From Mactra quadrangularis (taxonomy: Eukaryota > Mollusca > Bivalvia > Venerida > Mactridae): a stretch of 64,000 nt of DNA. Below, in pieces: positions 1 through 10,883 of the stretch; within the stretch, counting starts at the first letter, position 1; each line of letters begins with the position of its first letter. The notes below the pieces were generated by a model. It had not been told where the DNA came from and did not search any database. It saw nothing but the letters and a program-made list of their open reading frames with translations. The position numbers and the translations under genes were made by a program. The DNA lies in NCBI GenBank assembly GCA_025267735.1, contig CM046303.1, positions 55,693,403 through 55,757,402 on the forward strand, given 5' to 3'.

Positions 1-449
1 AGGTGTTTAGAGTTGGGCAAGTGCCATTTTTAGTAGTCGACAAAGACTCGAATCAATCATTTTATTTGAGTTCTTGTACTTAAGTTTGAAATAAAATTCA
101 AGGAAATGACAGACATACAACCCAATGCCAGGCAGTAATGTCTATCATGTCAGGCTATAATTTTAACAATATTAATGGTCTTTGTTTCTGCAACAGCCCC
201 TGCCATTTATTGTAAATTTAAATATGACAATTTACAATTCCAGATTTCCAAGGTAGATCCCTCTAAAGAGATTCCATGAGATATCTAAGAAAACATTCTA
301 AGACTTTCTAGACTAACTAAACCCCTTAAAATTATTAACATAATTAAGCATAGTGTCAATTAGAAAGTATAAGATAGACAATCAGAACTGGATCCAAAAA
401 ATGCACAATGTAAAAAATATACATAATTATAAACAATTAATTTACATAC

Positions 450-3400
450 CTGGTCCAGTGTGCTTTAAGGTGAAGTTTTCATCAGCAAATTTATTACCAT
501 AAATACTTTTTCCACCGGTGCCATTGTGAGCAGTGAAATCACCACCTTGACACATGAAATTTTGAATAACACGATGGAATGAACTTCCCTTGTAACCAAA
601 TCCTTTCTCCCCAGTGCAGAGGGCACGGAAATTTTCTGAAATAGATATTCAAATACATACTAGTAATTCAGTCCACATAAATAGACATTAGCTAGAATGT
701 TTGTCAAAACCAAGACACAAAAATATCCATACTTTACTGGTAAAAACATTTAAACAGTTATGATAATCAAGGTTATCCTCACGTATATAATACTCAGCTG
801 TTGAGAAGTCACTCAGCTGAAGTTAAGACTAGAGTTAAAATCAAATTTTACTTGTATTACGACATACTTTCATTAAAAAAAAAATCAATTACATGCATCT
901 GTAAGGCACTTGTGAACATCAAGGCTAGTGTCACGGGATTAAAAAAAACTTTGAAGGAATCCCAGTGATGCCAAGTAAGGGATCCCATCGTGGTCCCTTT
1001 AAAATGAATTGCCATTATTTCATGAATTTGAGTTCCCAATTGTTTATCACAATTAATTACTGCAAATTTGTATCTATTTTTTAAATCTATTTTGAAGGAA
1101 TCTTTTAAGAACTTAGGATTCTTCATTTTAACTACTAGCATCTAGTTATTGCAGTTTTACAATTTTGAACAATACTTTTAAGAATTATACAACATTCAGT
1201 CTATTATTTGTATGAACAACCGCAATGCAAGGAGCAGCTTGATAAAAAGGATACAACAAAAAAAATCAGCGTTGGATATTAAAGGTCATTCAATTGCCCC
1301 TCGAGACCTAAATTTGGTTTGGGGCAACAGTTTTAACAGCTACGCAACATGAGGTTTGGCATTTGGGCAAGTAAAATATATATCTGGTTGTCCATCGGAG
1401 CAACATACTTCAAAAATTGATGTAATTAATGTTCAGCCCGGTGAGTATGAGGACATGGCAGTGCTTATTGACTGCTAAGAATATGAAGTTAAAATTGAAA
1501 TTACCTGCTGTTTTTGGAACAACATCAGCTCTTAACTGAAAAACAAAGAAATGTTATGATTACAAAATATGATTCCCATGTTAATCTTTTAGTGTGGTAG
1601 ACACAGACAATCATGACAAGGATACCATCTTTCATAACAAACTTATAAAGGTAACAAACACTTGTCAATTATGCCATTCCTTATTGACTATTAACTGCAT
1701 GTATAAAATAAATGTTGTGAACTTAAGAAGTTGAAATTATGTTATAAATGTTTAAGTAGTGTTGTACCGATGATCGGGGATAATCGATTAATCACTAGTT
1801 GGAAGCTTCCGATTCTGATGATCGATTAAATTTTATCAGAATCGATCATCGGCACAGAAGGAGGATAGGCTATCTGAGGACAATATCATGTTTTCAGGTT
1901 TCTAAACAGTTATAAATAATGTTTTAATACACGTCATTTGTGTCGGACTTGCATTGGACACTGATAAATTGTGTTTAAGTGCCAAACATACAGCTACTTC
2001 ACTCGTCAAGAGAACTAGTCAATTGATCATTTATTTTTGGAGGTATCTTTGACTTTTTTTTGGACACATTTGACTAAAAGAAAAATCATTTCCTAGTCCA
2101 TAGTACATGAATTTTACAAGGGTTCACAGTGAAACATGCATGCAAAAGCAAACTTATCAGGAATCGATTATAATCGGAAGAATCGCATCAACAACAGAAA
2201 CCGATTCCAACTGATGATCAATTACGATTTTCAGCCGATGTACCACCACTATGTTTAAGTCTCCGCTACAGGTGCCAGACACCAATTTTCTTTATTATAG
2301 AACATAATATTATAAATCGGGCACCTGTGGTCTCTGCTGTACAGCAATTGTTTTGCAACTTAACTTGTGGGATAAGTATACTAACTGGGTAGCAAACCAT
2401 TGTCATTGGATTTTTTCCCAAGTCAAACCTTACTTGCATAAGTGTGGGTGGCAAATGCTGACTTCCTTTTGGTTTGCTATGAGAAAATCATCACTGTGCC
2501 AAGTGGAGCCAGCTGGGGTTTACCCTCCATCCCCATGCATTGTTCTTTGACTTAATGTTAACCTACCAAAATAGGCTAATAGCATCCCCATTTGATATAA
2601 AAAATGCCCAAGCCCCCAATTACGTCATATGACCAGCAAAATTGTCAACTTTTAAAGGTTCATCAATTGTTGAAATTGCAATAACAATAAGGCAGTGGCT
2701 GGAGTTACGGTACCATAAATCTAGACCCAGGTTATAGAGTTACGGAAGTTCCGTAACTGTAGACAACCCTTGCAAGGGTTGGCTAGAGTTACGAAGCCAA
2801 ATAACATGCGTATGTTTCAACTTTTAATCATCGGAAAACTTGTTTATATTCATTACTCAAAATAAACAAATATTTACCGACAGGACTTATAAACATCCTA
2901 TATCAACATTTGGATTTATGAAAAAAGCACTTGGAATATGTGTTTGGGCTCACAACAGAAAGGCTATTTCAAGGTCAGGAAAATGTTTTTATTTCATTCT
3001 AAATGCTTATTTTGGTGTTATTTATTTTGCATATTTATTTCAATACATTTGATGCATCTCTTACCAAATACATAAAAATTAACAGGAACTTATGGATTTT
3101 TTTACTTTGTTTACTTACCCCACCCACTTTAATGTTATTGTCAATTTCGACAATTTATGAACCCTTAAACTACACAGTATTTAAAATACGAAGCTCATTG
3201 CAAAAATGATATGAGCTTCACCCTGAATGGCACATCAAGGAAAATAATTAGACCCACCCACACTTAACCATGAGCAGACGAAATAAGGAAGTTAATGAAA
3301 ATGTTAATTGAATAACTGCTTTTTATTTTAATTGAATCATTTTAGAACAAACAACATGAAGCCATCTTTGAAGTTAAACTTCTGTGTTATTATACTTCCT

Positions 3401-3823
3401 CATTCTAATTTCAACATTTCTTTATCTATTATGACCATAATTCCGGAACATTCGGGACTTAGATGCACCGGAAACTATTTCCGCACGTGTGTCATCGATT
3501 CCGAAACAAATAGGTCTCATCACCCATCAGTTTTAAGAGATAACGCTTATCAATCTAAAAACGATGTTTTATTTAACTTTAAATTGAAATTTACTACAGC
3601 GAAATAAATGTAGCATTAGTCATAATGTTATAAAGTTTAAACATCGATTTTGTTAGTAGTCAAGCATTTAAGTAAAATCAAAATGGCGGCCACTGTAAGC
3701 CGGTAAGTCAATGTTAAACTTTTCTTTAAAATAACAAAATTAAATAAAACTCACTTCCATGACAATCCTGCCAAGTGGAGTTCCACCAGCTGTAATATCA
3801 AAAAAACATCTTGGATTTGCCAT
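450..3823 (-). CDS. Cyclophilin A-type peptidyl-prolyl isomerase, copy A (partial, exons 1-3)
   Basis: Predicted cytosolic peptidyl-prolyl cis-trans isomerase of the cyclophilin A family. Minus-strand exons: 1 at 3823-3755 (ATG at 3823, 23 codons, [14 protein letters not shown]), 2 at 1535-1505, 3 at 635-450. Each has AG/GT borders, and the joined frame runs through [31 protein letters not shown] and [10 protein letters not shown]. Arg55, Phe60, Met61 and Gln63 of the active site are present. Exons 4-5 are not in bases 1-449, so the gene continues past the left edge with an intron 3 of at least 449 bp. The start has A at -3 and G at +4. The frame also stays open upstream to an ATG at 3967, so an N-terminal extension of 48 residues is possible but more likely 5'UTR. 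Intron 1 (2.2 kb) carries a hAT-type MITE. It is closer in sequence to copy B than to copy C. Confidence 0.93.
1306..1405. repeat. Dispersed repeat fragment in intron 2 of copy A
   Basis: A stretch with 'gggcaagtaaaatatat' followed by a GGTTGTC word recurs in inverse orientation at about 40,200-40,290, and a looser match lies at about 59,915-60,000. It is probably a short interspersed repeat of unknown class. No coding potential is seen. Confidence 0.4.
1757..2251. mobile_element. hAT-type MITE in intron 1 of cyclophilin copy A
   Basis: This 495-bp element has inverted ends, TAGTGTTGTACCGATGATCG on the left and the complement of TAGTGGTGGTACATCGGCTG on the right. It is flanked by a perfect 8-bp duplication TGTTTAAG (1749-1756 and 2252-2259). 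An 8-bp duplication is characteristic of hAT transposition. There is no transposase frame inside, so it is non-autonomous. The interior is rich in ATCGATT-like words facing in both directions. Confidence 0.85.
2738..2781. repeat. Two adjacent short palindromes
   Basis: Two back-to-back palindromes lie in intron 1 of copy A. The first has 10-bp arms AGTTACGGAA / TTCCGTAACT around one base. The second is the perfect 18-bp CAACCCTTGCAAGGGTTG at 2764-2781. 'GAGTTACG' recurs on both sides. It may be the remains of a small foldback element. No further function is apparent. Confidence 0.6.
3680..3691 (+). promoter_or_regulatory. YY1-like motif in intron 1, copy A
   Basis: AAAATGGCGGCC, which fits the YY1 consensus, lies about 65 bp inside intron 1, just past exon 1. 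A related CAAAATGGCGAC(C) is found at the same place in copies B (9269-9280) and C (18482-18493). A downstream promoter element is an inference from position and conservation among paralogues. Confidence 0.4.
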
Positions 3824-4529
3824 TGTTCTCTTCTTTCGTTTGTAACACCGGTTTCTGTCAGCACTGTTGTCTAAATGATGAGAAACCTTGTAGCTGTGAG
3901 CGCGAAAGAACGTGGCCTTGACCTTATCCTCATCTCGGATAAAAACGGAATTTTCCGTTCGCAACACAAATACGGAAGCGTAAAATTGCCACTCAGTTGA
4001 ATCGATAATTAATTTAGATGTAAATCAAAATGAAACCTTTACTGGAAAATATTCTTGTTGAAACTATTTGCTATATTTTCAAGTTTCGAGACAGCTATGC
4101 AGCAACTTAAATTTATAAATTATCGACTAAGTACAGAAATATCAAAGCTTATCAGACACAGAAAATGTGGTTTCGTACTCGAGGCATTTCGTACTACGCT
4201 AATGTCAGATGCAATCTACACTCATAAATCCGTAGTATTTTCACTTATTGATGAAACGATATTTTTATAAAGTGATATGTTCACAATTTTGCGTTAAAAC
4301 AGAGCAAGAGACAGTTTTCCCGGACATACGTCAAAATAAAATATTTTATCAGTAAAATAATTTATCATTACCCTATACTGTACAGTGTCACAATTTTAAC
4401 TTGCAAAATATATTTCCAGACACGTATGTATAGATCTATATCTATTTACCAGTTAGATGCATTAATGGTCTAAAATGTATAAAATATCAATTCATCACTC
4501 CACAAAATGATAGGTACAATATAAAATAA

Positions 4530-4770
4530 ATACACTATACAATACACTATACATTTCACTATACAATACACTGAACAATACAATACACTATACACTGAAC
4601 TATACAATGCAATACACTATACAATACACTATACAATACACTATACACTGGACTATACAATACACTTACACTGAACTATACAATACACTATACAATACAC
4701 AATACAATACACTATACAATACAATACACTATACAATACACTATACAATACAATATGCTATAGAATACAC
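4530..4770. repeat. Minisatellite, unit about 12-17 bp (ACAATACACTAT)
   Basis: Irregular head-to-tail copies of ACAATACACTAT occur with inserted CTGAACT variants. The open frame across it is a product of the repeat and not evidence for a gene. Confidence 0.9.
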
Positions 4771-5674
4771 TGTTCTGTTTATTTTTATGTAAACAAGATT
4801 GTAGCCACAATGGTGCAGGTCATGACTCGATAATAATTTATTGAAGCCAGAGAAATTGTTGATGTATGCTCAAACAGGTAACACAGTATTTTAAAATAAA
4901 TGTAACTTCCATTGTGTGAAGATACTAACATACATGCCCAGGTGACCCAGTTATAGAACAAAATTATCCACTTTATAGATGGGTAATGGTATATATCAAT
5001 TGTTACCAAACTGTGGGGCTTTTCACAAAAAAATCTTGTAATAAAAATCATCAAGTTAAAAGCGAGAACAATTGACCAATCAATTTCAAATATTATTGAA
5101 TTATGTATATTGTATATCTTTAGAATATCATATCATTGCTATGTTCATTATCCCCCGACTTTGAAATGTTAATTCATGAAATAGACTTACTATAGCTGTT
5201 TTCGTAAGAATTTTTATGAAAAGGTGCACTGATCTTTAATAACTAGTTCTTGTACCCAGAGGTTATTAAGATTCTCGATCTAATAATCAGGATTCTTGAT
5301 AACCCCTCGGTTCAATTATGCAACTGCTAAATACTTTGATGCTCTAAGCTATTGAAATCAAGTTTCTTGTAAAGATAGTAAGTGGGTTGATGCCCGAAAT
5401 ATCACACATGAAGTCTCAAGACTTTTCCACAAGTATTTTTTATTAGACTTACTGTAAGATTGTTACATTGACATTCTCATTGTCAGATTGTATTAATTAA
5501 AGAACACATCAATATACATTGTATATAAATTATTTCACCAATTATTGATGATACCAATGATTACCGGTCTGAAAATGGTTGTCATCCAAATATCAAGAGA
5601 TTAGTCATGCTTAGCAGTGACAATATTAAAACAACGTCTATAATTTTAAAGTAGTATCTTGTTAAGCATAAAGA

Positions 5675-5680
5675 TTTATT
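5675..5680 (-). terminator. Probable polyadenylation signal, cyclophilin copy B
   Basis: AATAAA on the minus strand lies 50 bp past the stop codon of copy B. The AT-rich downstream sequence fits a 3' end. Confidence 0.55.
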
Positions 5681-5729
5681 TTTGGTCTTAAAATCAAGCT
5701 GTGATTAATGAATAGTTTTAAGTGTTTTT

Positions 5730-8700
5730 TTATAATTGACCACAATCAGCGATGACAATTTTTTGGGATGTTTTTCCACTCTGTGATCCGAAGCTTTCAA
5801 TTTTCTTCACTACCTCCATACCACCATCAACAACATTACCAAATACAACATGTTTACCATCAAGCCTATAGAGAGAGGTGTTTGAAAAACAGTTGTATCA
5901 TTGACATCTATATTATACTGTTTTCAGACAAAAAAATACAAGTGTTTCTAGTTCAATTTTGAATCATAAATGCCCAAGTTTCAAAATGTTTACAATAAAT
6001 CTAACAACAATATTATCAAGCATATAGAAATGGAACTTGAATATCTCAGTTAAGTATCCAGATTAACTTGAATGAAAATTTTACATTTTTGTTAAAAATT
6101 ATAAAAACTAGTTCATGATTTATATATAGACACAAAATAAATGGTACATACACTTATTACAATTCAACTACATGTACATGTATCTACAAATGGAGCTGAT
6201 ATACTCACCATGATGTTTGTACTGTACATAGAAAAAACTGTGATCCATTGGTGTTGGGTCCAGCATTAGCCATTGAAAGAATACCTAGAAGTAAAAAGAG
6301 GTGTTCAAACCATTAATACAACAACCAAGGCAACAAAATGCATCGCAATCATTAATCAACAATGCAAATGGGCTAGACACGTGTTTTTATGAAGTTAGCC
6401 TAGAGAACATATTTTTAAGAGAGGTTGCTGAGCATGATTAAGTACTGAGTGTACAACTATTTCTGAACTCACAAGTTGAAATAAAAGTCAAAGGCTTGCA
6501 CCATACATAAATACATAACAGAACCATTTTTTCAGAACTATAATATCTTGTTTGGAACTACATGGTATTTATTGTGATTAAATTGCTAAAGTAAGCAAAA
6601 TGTACAAACCTGGTCCAGTGTGCTTCAGATTAAAATTTTCATCAGCAAATTTATTACCATAAATACTTTTTCCACCAGTGCCATTGTGATTTGTAAAATC
6701 ACCACCTTGACACATGAAATTAGTAATTACACGATGGAATGTACTTCCTTTGTAACCAAATCCTTTCTCCCCAGTGCAGAGAGCACGGAAGTTTTCTGAA
6801 ATATATAAAATACATGCTGGTACAGCACTATAAGTGCTTAGAGGTTAACTTCAGTTCTAATTTGTGATTGCAAGTACGTTCTGCAGTAAGCTAGTCAGAT
6901 AATGCAGCAAATTTTATTGGAATTGCTGGTAAACACCTTCAATGCCCAACCTTGGCGAAATACTACAGTCTCACCAAAATTTCTAATCGGTCACCCCATT
7001 AAGTCCTTTTTTTTTCAAAAAAATTGAAATAAGCAATTTAAAGGACTGTTATGAAAATAATTTGAAAGCAGGTATACTCCAGACAAAATCATATTATCCT
7101 ATTCTCAATACATGTGATTTTATATGAGTGCCTTTAGCATAGGTGTCCAATAAAAAGTCACAAATTGAAGAAATTTAGACCTTGTTGTCGTGGTAGCTGC
7201 AAACAGAGATCGTAGACATCTTTAATACTTGCTCTAAATTTCTTCATTTTGTAACTTTTTGGATGGACACCCATGGACACTCGTATAAAATCACAAGTAT
7301 TAAGAATATAATAATATGATTTTGTCTGGAATATACCTGATATAATTTACTTTAATAATCATTGCCATAATATTCCTTAATTTATTTCAGTTATTTAAAA
7401 ATAAGGAATTAGTGGGGTGACCGATTAGAAATTTTGGTGAATGTATAGACTTATTAGATACAAATTATTCAACACAGCTATGACTATGAAGTGAAGATTA
7501 AATAGCCCACAGTGCAAAGAAAACATTATGTCAGATTGCAGGTGGGTGGCTAATAAATTTCCTGTAAGGCATATTTTTTTGCATCACCACAGTGCTTCGA
7601 CTATTGGCTGGCAATATCTCGTTTTCAATAATATGTATGAGGCAGGGGAGACCAACCTTCTTTTTTTAAATGAAATTGCATGTTACAATTAAATACAATT
7701 AAATTATTATTAAAAAACTCATTGGTCCCATTTGTTCTGTCGAGACTTTTGAAAGGATCTAGTTATTTATTGCCACATGCATATATTGTAATTGGCCATG
7801 GACGTTAACGTTTACTAATCAACTTGAAGCTAGATTGTGAAACAAGTTCTGACAACTATGAGCTGGCTATCCCATGACAAAGGTGGATCCAGGATTTCTA
7901 GGGGGGGGGGGGTAGAAAATGAACAAGCAGAGTGGGAGTCCAGGGGCCTGGCTAGCGGTCCAGGGGGCAAGAGGCCCCCGGAAGCTCCTGAGTTATGGTC
8001 ATTTCTAAGAGATTCCAGCACATTTCCAGAATCTCAACAATTAAAAGCATCTAGATATATCATAGAATTCTCTAACAGACATTGGGTCATGTTAAAATCT
8101 TAAAAAATGAGAAGGAATTGCTTGAAAATTGTGTTATGTCATTGTATTACTGTATTTCCAGTCTTATAACTTACGGCATGCATAAAGTGCGATTTTTTAC
8201 ACCTGTATGTATTTTCCTAAAAATAATATATTTCAAGATAGAAAAAACGTTTGCTTGGTCAATTTTTTTTGGGGGGGGGGTACGCCAGGTCGCCACGTCG
8301 TAACCACTCAGCCACACCTGCTCCTGAACAGTGAGGTAAAACTTTTTTACTTAGTACATTTTAATGAGAAACGTTACTGGGCATTTATTTCTTTGATTGA
8401 AATATGTACAAGATATATACTCAAAGTGTTTGTTTCACCTACATGTGTATAGATAGATTATTCATTTGTGAAAAGTTAAGTCAAGGTTATCCAATATAAA
8501 AAGAAAAGAAGAGTTACATACCTGCTGTTTTAGGAACTACATCCGATCGAAGCTAAAATGATAAAAACAAAAGCTATTATAAAAGTGAAAGAAAACAATA
8601 CAATAACTCTACAAGGACCCTAATATAGGGTCCTTGAACTGTGGCTGTAATTCATACCCAAGGTATATAACTGGTGACACACTACTTCGAATTACAAATT

Positions 8701-9421
8701 GGATTATCTCCCATGAATCGAACACGCTTCTGTCCAGAACGAAATGTCTTCTTAATTATTTTACCATTGTGTAGAATGCATGATTCATTAAAAGTTCCTC
8801 AGTAATCTCGAAAATCGTGCATGTTTTATTTACATGTATTTTATCTATGTCTTCTCAAAAGAAGTACTTTTTGAAGACCGATTTGAGACTTGATTTCCCG
8901 CCACTGGGCCACGTGTCTTTGTCTCTCACGATTAAAGTTAGCAAAATTTAACTTGACGAGTATTATGACAGATTTAAAATGAAACATAATCAGGGATTTT
9001 AAATTGTATTCCAGAGGAAAACATCATAAAAACTGCGCACAAATGAAAAAAAAAATCGATTCGTAGGCCAAGGTTTTAGAAGACCAAGTTTTACAAAGCG
9101 TCAAATAATTTCCTTTTTGGACATTTCGAAAATCTGATAGTAAAAGATTCTTTGAGCTTCTCTGACGCTATACAAAATAATAATTTAATTTTTAGTTCTA
9201 GCTTAGAGGCAACTAATTCATTTTCCATAATAAGTTATATTAGGCCTACTTCTTTCAAAGCAGACTTTCAAAATGGCGACAATGTGGTTTCACGTTTGTG
9301 TTCTTTTTGATTGATCGATATAAGTTTTTTAGGATAAAAAGAACTGACATACCTCCATAGTTATTCTTCCAAGTGGCGAACCATTGGCCGTTATGTCAAA
9401 GAAAACTCTTGGTAGAGACAT
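5730..9421 (-). CDS. Cyclophilin A-type peptidyl-prolyl isomerase, copy B (complete)
   Basis: Predicted cytosolic prolyl isomerase. Five minus-strand exons: 9421-9353, 8552-8522, 6795-6610, 6284-6209 and 5865-5730 (69, 31, 186, 76 and 136 bp), 165 residues, the same length as vertebrate PPIA. All borders are GT-AG. The protein starts [14 protein letters not shown] and ends IVIADCGQL. Visible active-site residues: FHRVI (Arg55), NFMCQGG (Phe60, Met61, Gln63), [10 protein letters not shown] (Ala101, Asn102), QFF (Phe113), [11 protein letters not shown] (Trp121, His126). Trp121 is present, so cyclosporin binding is expected from family knowledge. Intron 2 (1.7 kb) holds a 470-bp foldback element and a G-rich element. 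A minus-strand AATAAA lies about 50 bp past the stop. Its downstream flank is paralogous to that of copy C. Confidence 0.96.
6971..7440. mobile_element. Foldback MITE with perfect 28-bp ends, intron 2 of copy B
   Basis: Bases 6971-6998 and 7413-7440 are perfect 28-bp inverted copies (outer end TCACCAAAATTTCTAATCGG). The similarity continues inward: tracts around 7075-7190 and 7225-7340 are imperfect inverted copies that share GACAAAATCATATTAT, TGTCCA and AATTTCTTCA-type words. Nearly the whole 470 bp could therefore fold into one hairpin. No clear target-site duplication and no transposase frame were seen. Confidence 0.85.
7879..8000 (+). mobile_element. G-rich transposon-end-like fragment
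   Basis: It starts CAAAGGTGGATCCAGGATTT followed by a run of about 13 G, and then a GC-rich tract with GTCCAGGGG repeats. The start resembles the end of the element at 60,290-60,589 (CATGGGCGGATCCAG). The right end was not identified. The 88-residue open frame over it is a by-product of the GC-rich repeat. A second long G run lies at about 8,270-8,280. Confidence 0.45.
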
Positions 9422-9730
9422 TTTAGAATTTGTAATCCTTTTTAAAAAGACTCCAAACGCACAACTGTAACCAATACACTAAATATTTTAAACAGTTTGC
9501 CGGGTAGACGAAGACACGATAGTGAATCGATGCGTAAAATTGATTTTAAACAAGCTTACTGTAGTAAAACGCAAAGTTTAAAAATAACATGGTTTGTAAA
9601 TGGAATACATCTAACTTTAATTGTTTGTACGATAGATATTGTTATGTATAAACCTCTAGTGATTTCAAACCAAAACGGGCTAATTCAAAGCAAATGGTGC
9701 GAGTTCATTTGATAAGCCAAAACCATGGAG
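9422..9730. other. 5' flank of copy B, paralogous to 18,655-19,015
   Basis: Shared tracts such as GCCGGGTAGAC, ATCGATGCGTAAAAT, TAACCTCTA/TAAACCTCTA and GATAAGCCA(A/T)AACCATG run in the same order at 18,750-19,005 upstream of copy C. The similarity ends at AACCATG, where the Kir fragment begins in this copy. This is the upstream edge of the duplicated unit and presumably includes the promoter. Confidence 0.7.
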
Positions 9731-10105
9731 TTCTGAATTAGGATCCATCGGCTTTTTCATAAATTTATACTGGGTTTAAAAACGCCGTGTCAACACATTT
9801 TGGTTAGTTTACGGCGTCCAACTTTACCCAAATTTCCTGTACTCTAGTCTATAACCAGTGCTCACATATCCTTACGCATGACCGGAAACTTTTCCACATA
9901 CCTTAATAATGGAGGAAATTGACACAATGACAGATTTTCATGGAAGGGTATTACCTGCTCTGGTGGGATTCGAACACCCCCCTCTCATTGAGAGACTAGA
10001 TTCGAAATCCCGGTGCGCTACCAATGCCCTACCGATCCGAGTTGTGATTTTTTGAAATCTGTCAATGTATAGCCATTGGCCACTACAAATTTAAGTTTTA
10101 AACAG
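9728..10105 (-). pseudogene. Kir channel gene fragment, split by a SINE
   Basis: Bases 9729-9765 and about 10,049-10,102 match two neighbouring parts of the KirA coding exon (about 22,774-22,875) with few differences. Shared words are AGTTCTGAATTAGGATCCAT and CCATTGGCCAC(T/A)AC followed by AAATTTAAGTTTT. They correspond to the LMDPNSEL and NLLWPMVIHC segments of the cytoplasmic domain. About 280 bp of SINE sequence separates the two pieces. No further Kir similarity was found outward, so this is a non-functional scrap of about 35 codons. Confidence 0.8.
9769..10043 (-). mobile_element. SINE family 2, inserted in the Kir fragment
   Basis: On the minus strand the tRNA-like head has a GGTAGGGCATTGG box-A-like stretch and a GTTCGAATCCC box B. 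The body contains CTTCCATGAAAATCTGTCA and ends in ...GGCGTTTTTAAACCCAGTAT. The body matches copies at 46.6, 56.1 and 63.7 kb. It is not a working tRNA gene because the body continues well past the tRNA part. Confidence 0.8.
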
Positions 10106-10857
10106 ACTTTCATTAGTTTCCTCTTACTGGTATTATAGATTTTAAGTTGTTTCAATCTTCAAACTCGTTTAAGTTCAATATAAAGGCATATGTAAGGCTT
10201 TTTTGATATAAGTATTTATTTCATAATGTGAAGACACTTACAGCCATGCCTATGTGTTTCAGCTCTAGAACATAATTCTCTACTTTATACATGGGTATAG
10301 TGATATATCAATTGCTTCTAAACTTACCAACAATAGCTAATTCTCATGCCCAGAAGTTTTTAAGGTTCTCGATCTAAAAATAAGGATTCTTGATAACCTC
10401 TATGTACACTAAAGCAAAGTTTGCTAAGTACTATGATGTTCTATGCATTTGAAATCAAGTTTCTTGTTAAAAAACAAAGTGAATTTTTGATGGATTAACT
10501 TGCCATAAAAGATTACCAGTCCAACTTAATTGGTACCATTCAGACTTGCCTGAAGTATTACACATGAAGACTCAAAGACGTTTCTACCAGTATTTTTTAT
10601 TAGATTTATTATAAGATTGTTACATTGACATTTTCAATGTCATATTGTATTTAATACACAGTGTATATAAATTATTTCACCAAACCAAATAATGATGATA
10701 TGAACGATAACCAGTATGAAAATGGTTGCCGTAAAAATATCAAGAGAGTAGTCATGCTCAAAAGTGACAATAAGAAAGCGATAACTATTAATCACGGTTA
10801 AATTATAATTTTGGAAAGCATAAAGATTAAAATTGTTAATCTTAAAATCAAGCAATG

Positions 10858-10863
10858 TTTATT
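10858..10863 (-). terminator. Probable polyadenylation signal, cyclophilin copy C
   Basis: AATAAA on the minus strand lies about 20 bp past the stop codon of copy C. Confidence 0.5.
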
Positions 10864-10883
10864 GAATAGTTTTTGAATTCCTT

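Larger units (their letters stand above)
3824..5729. other. Region between copies A and B: A promoter side, minisatellite, B 3' flank
   Basis: This stretch contains the 5' flank of copy A, a short-unit tandem repeat (about 4,530-4,770), and from about 4,880 a segment paralogous to about 10,215-10,880 downstream of copy C. The shared words include TGATATATCAATTG-like and CATGCCCAGG-like tracts. An AATAAA on the minus strand at 5680-5675 is the likely polyadenylation signal of copy B. No additional gene is seen. Confidence 0.6.

Noticed and set aside
3684..3701. Plus-strand first exon beginning ATGGCGGCCACTGTAAGC before a GTAAGT donor
   Set aside because: The ATGGCG word is conserved in copies B and C but the donor and reading frame are not, so a regulatory motif is the simpler reading.
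4607..4792. Plus-strand 61-codon frame of Tyr-Thr-Ile-Gln repeats
   Set aside because: A translation of the ACAATACACTAT minisatellite; no gene features.
7837..8103. 88-codon plus-strand frame with GGG-rich start
   Set aside because: It lies across a G-rich transposon-end fragment inside an intron of copy B, with no start context or domain.
9960..10040. Possible tRNA gene on the minus strand between cyclophilins B and C
   Set aside because: The head belongs to SINE family 2, and the body matches copies elsewhere.
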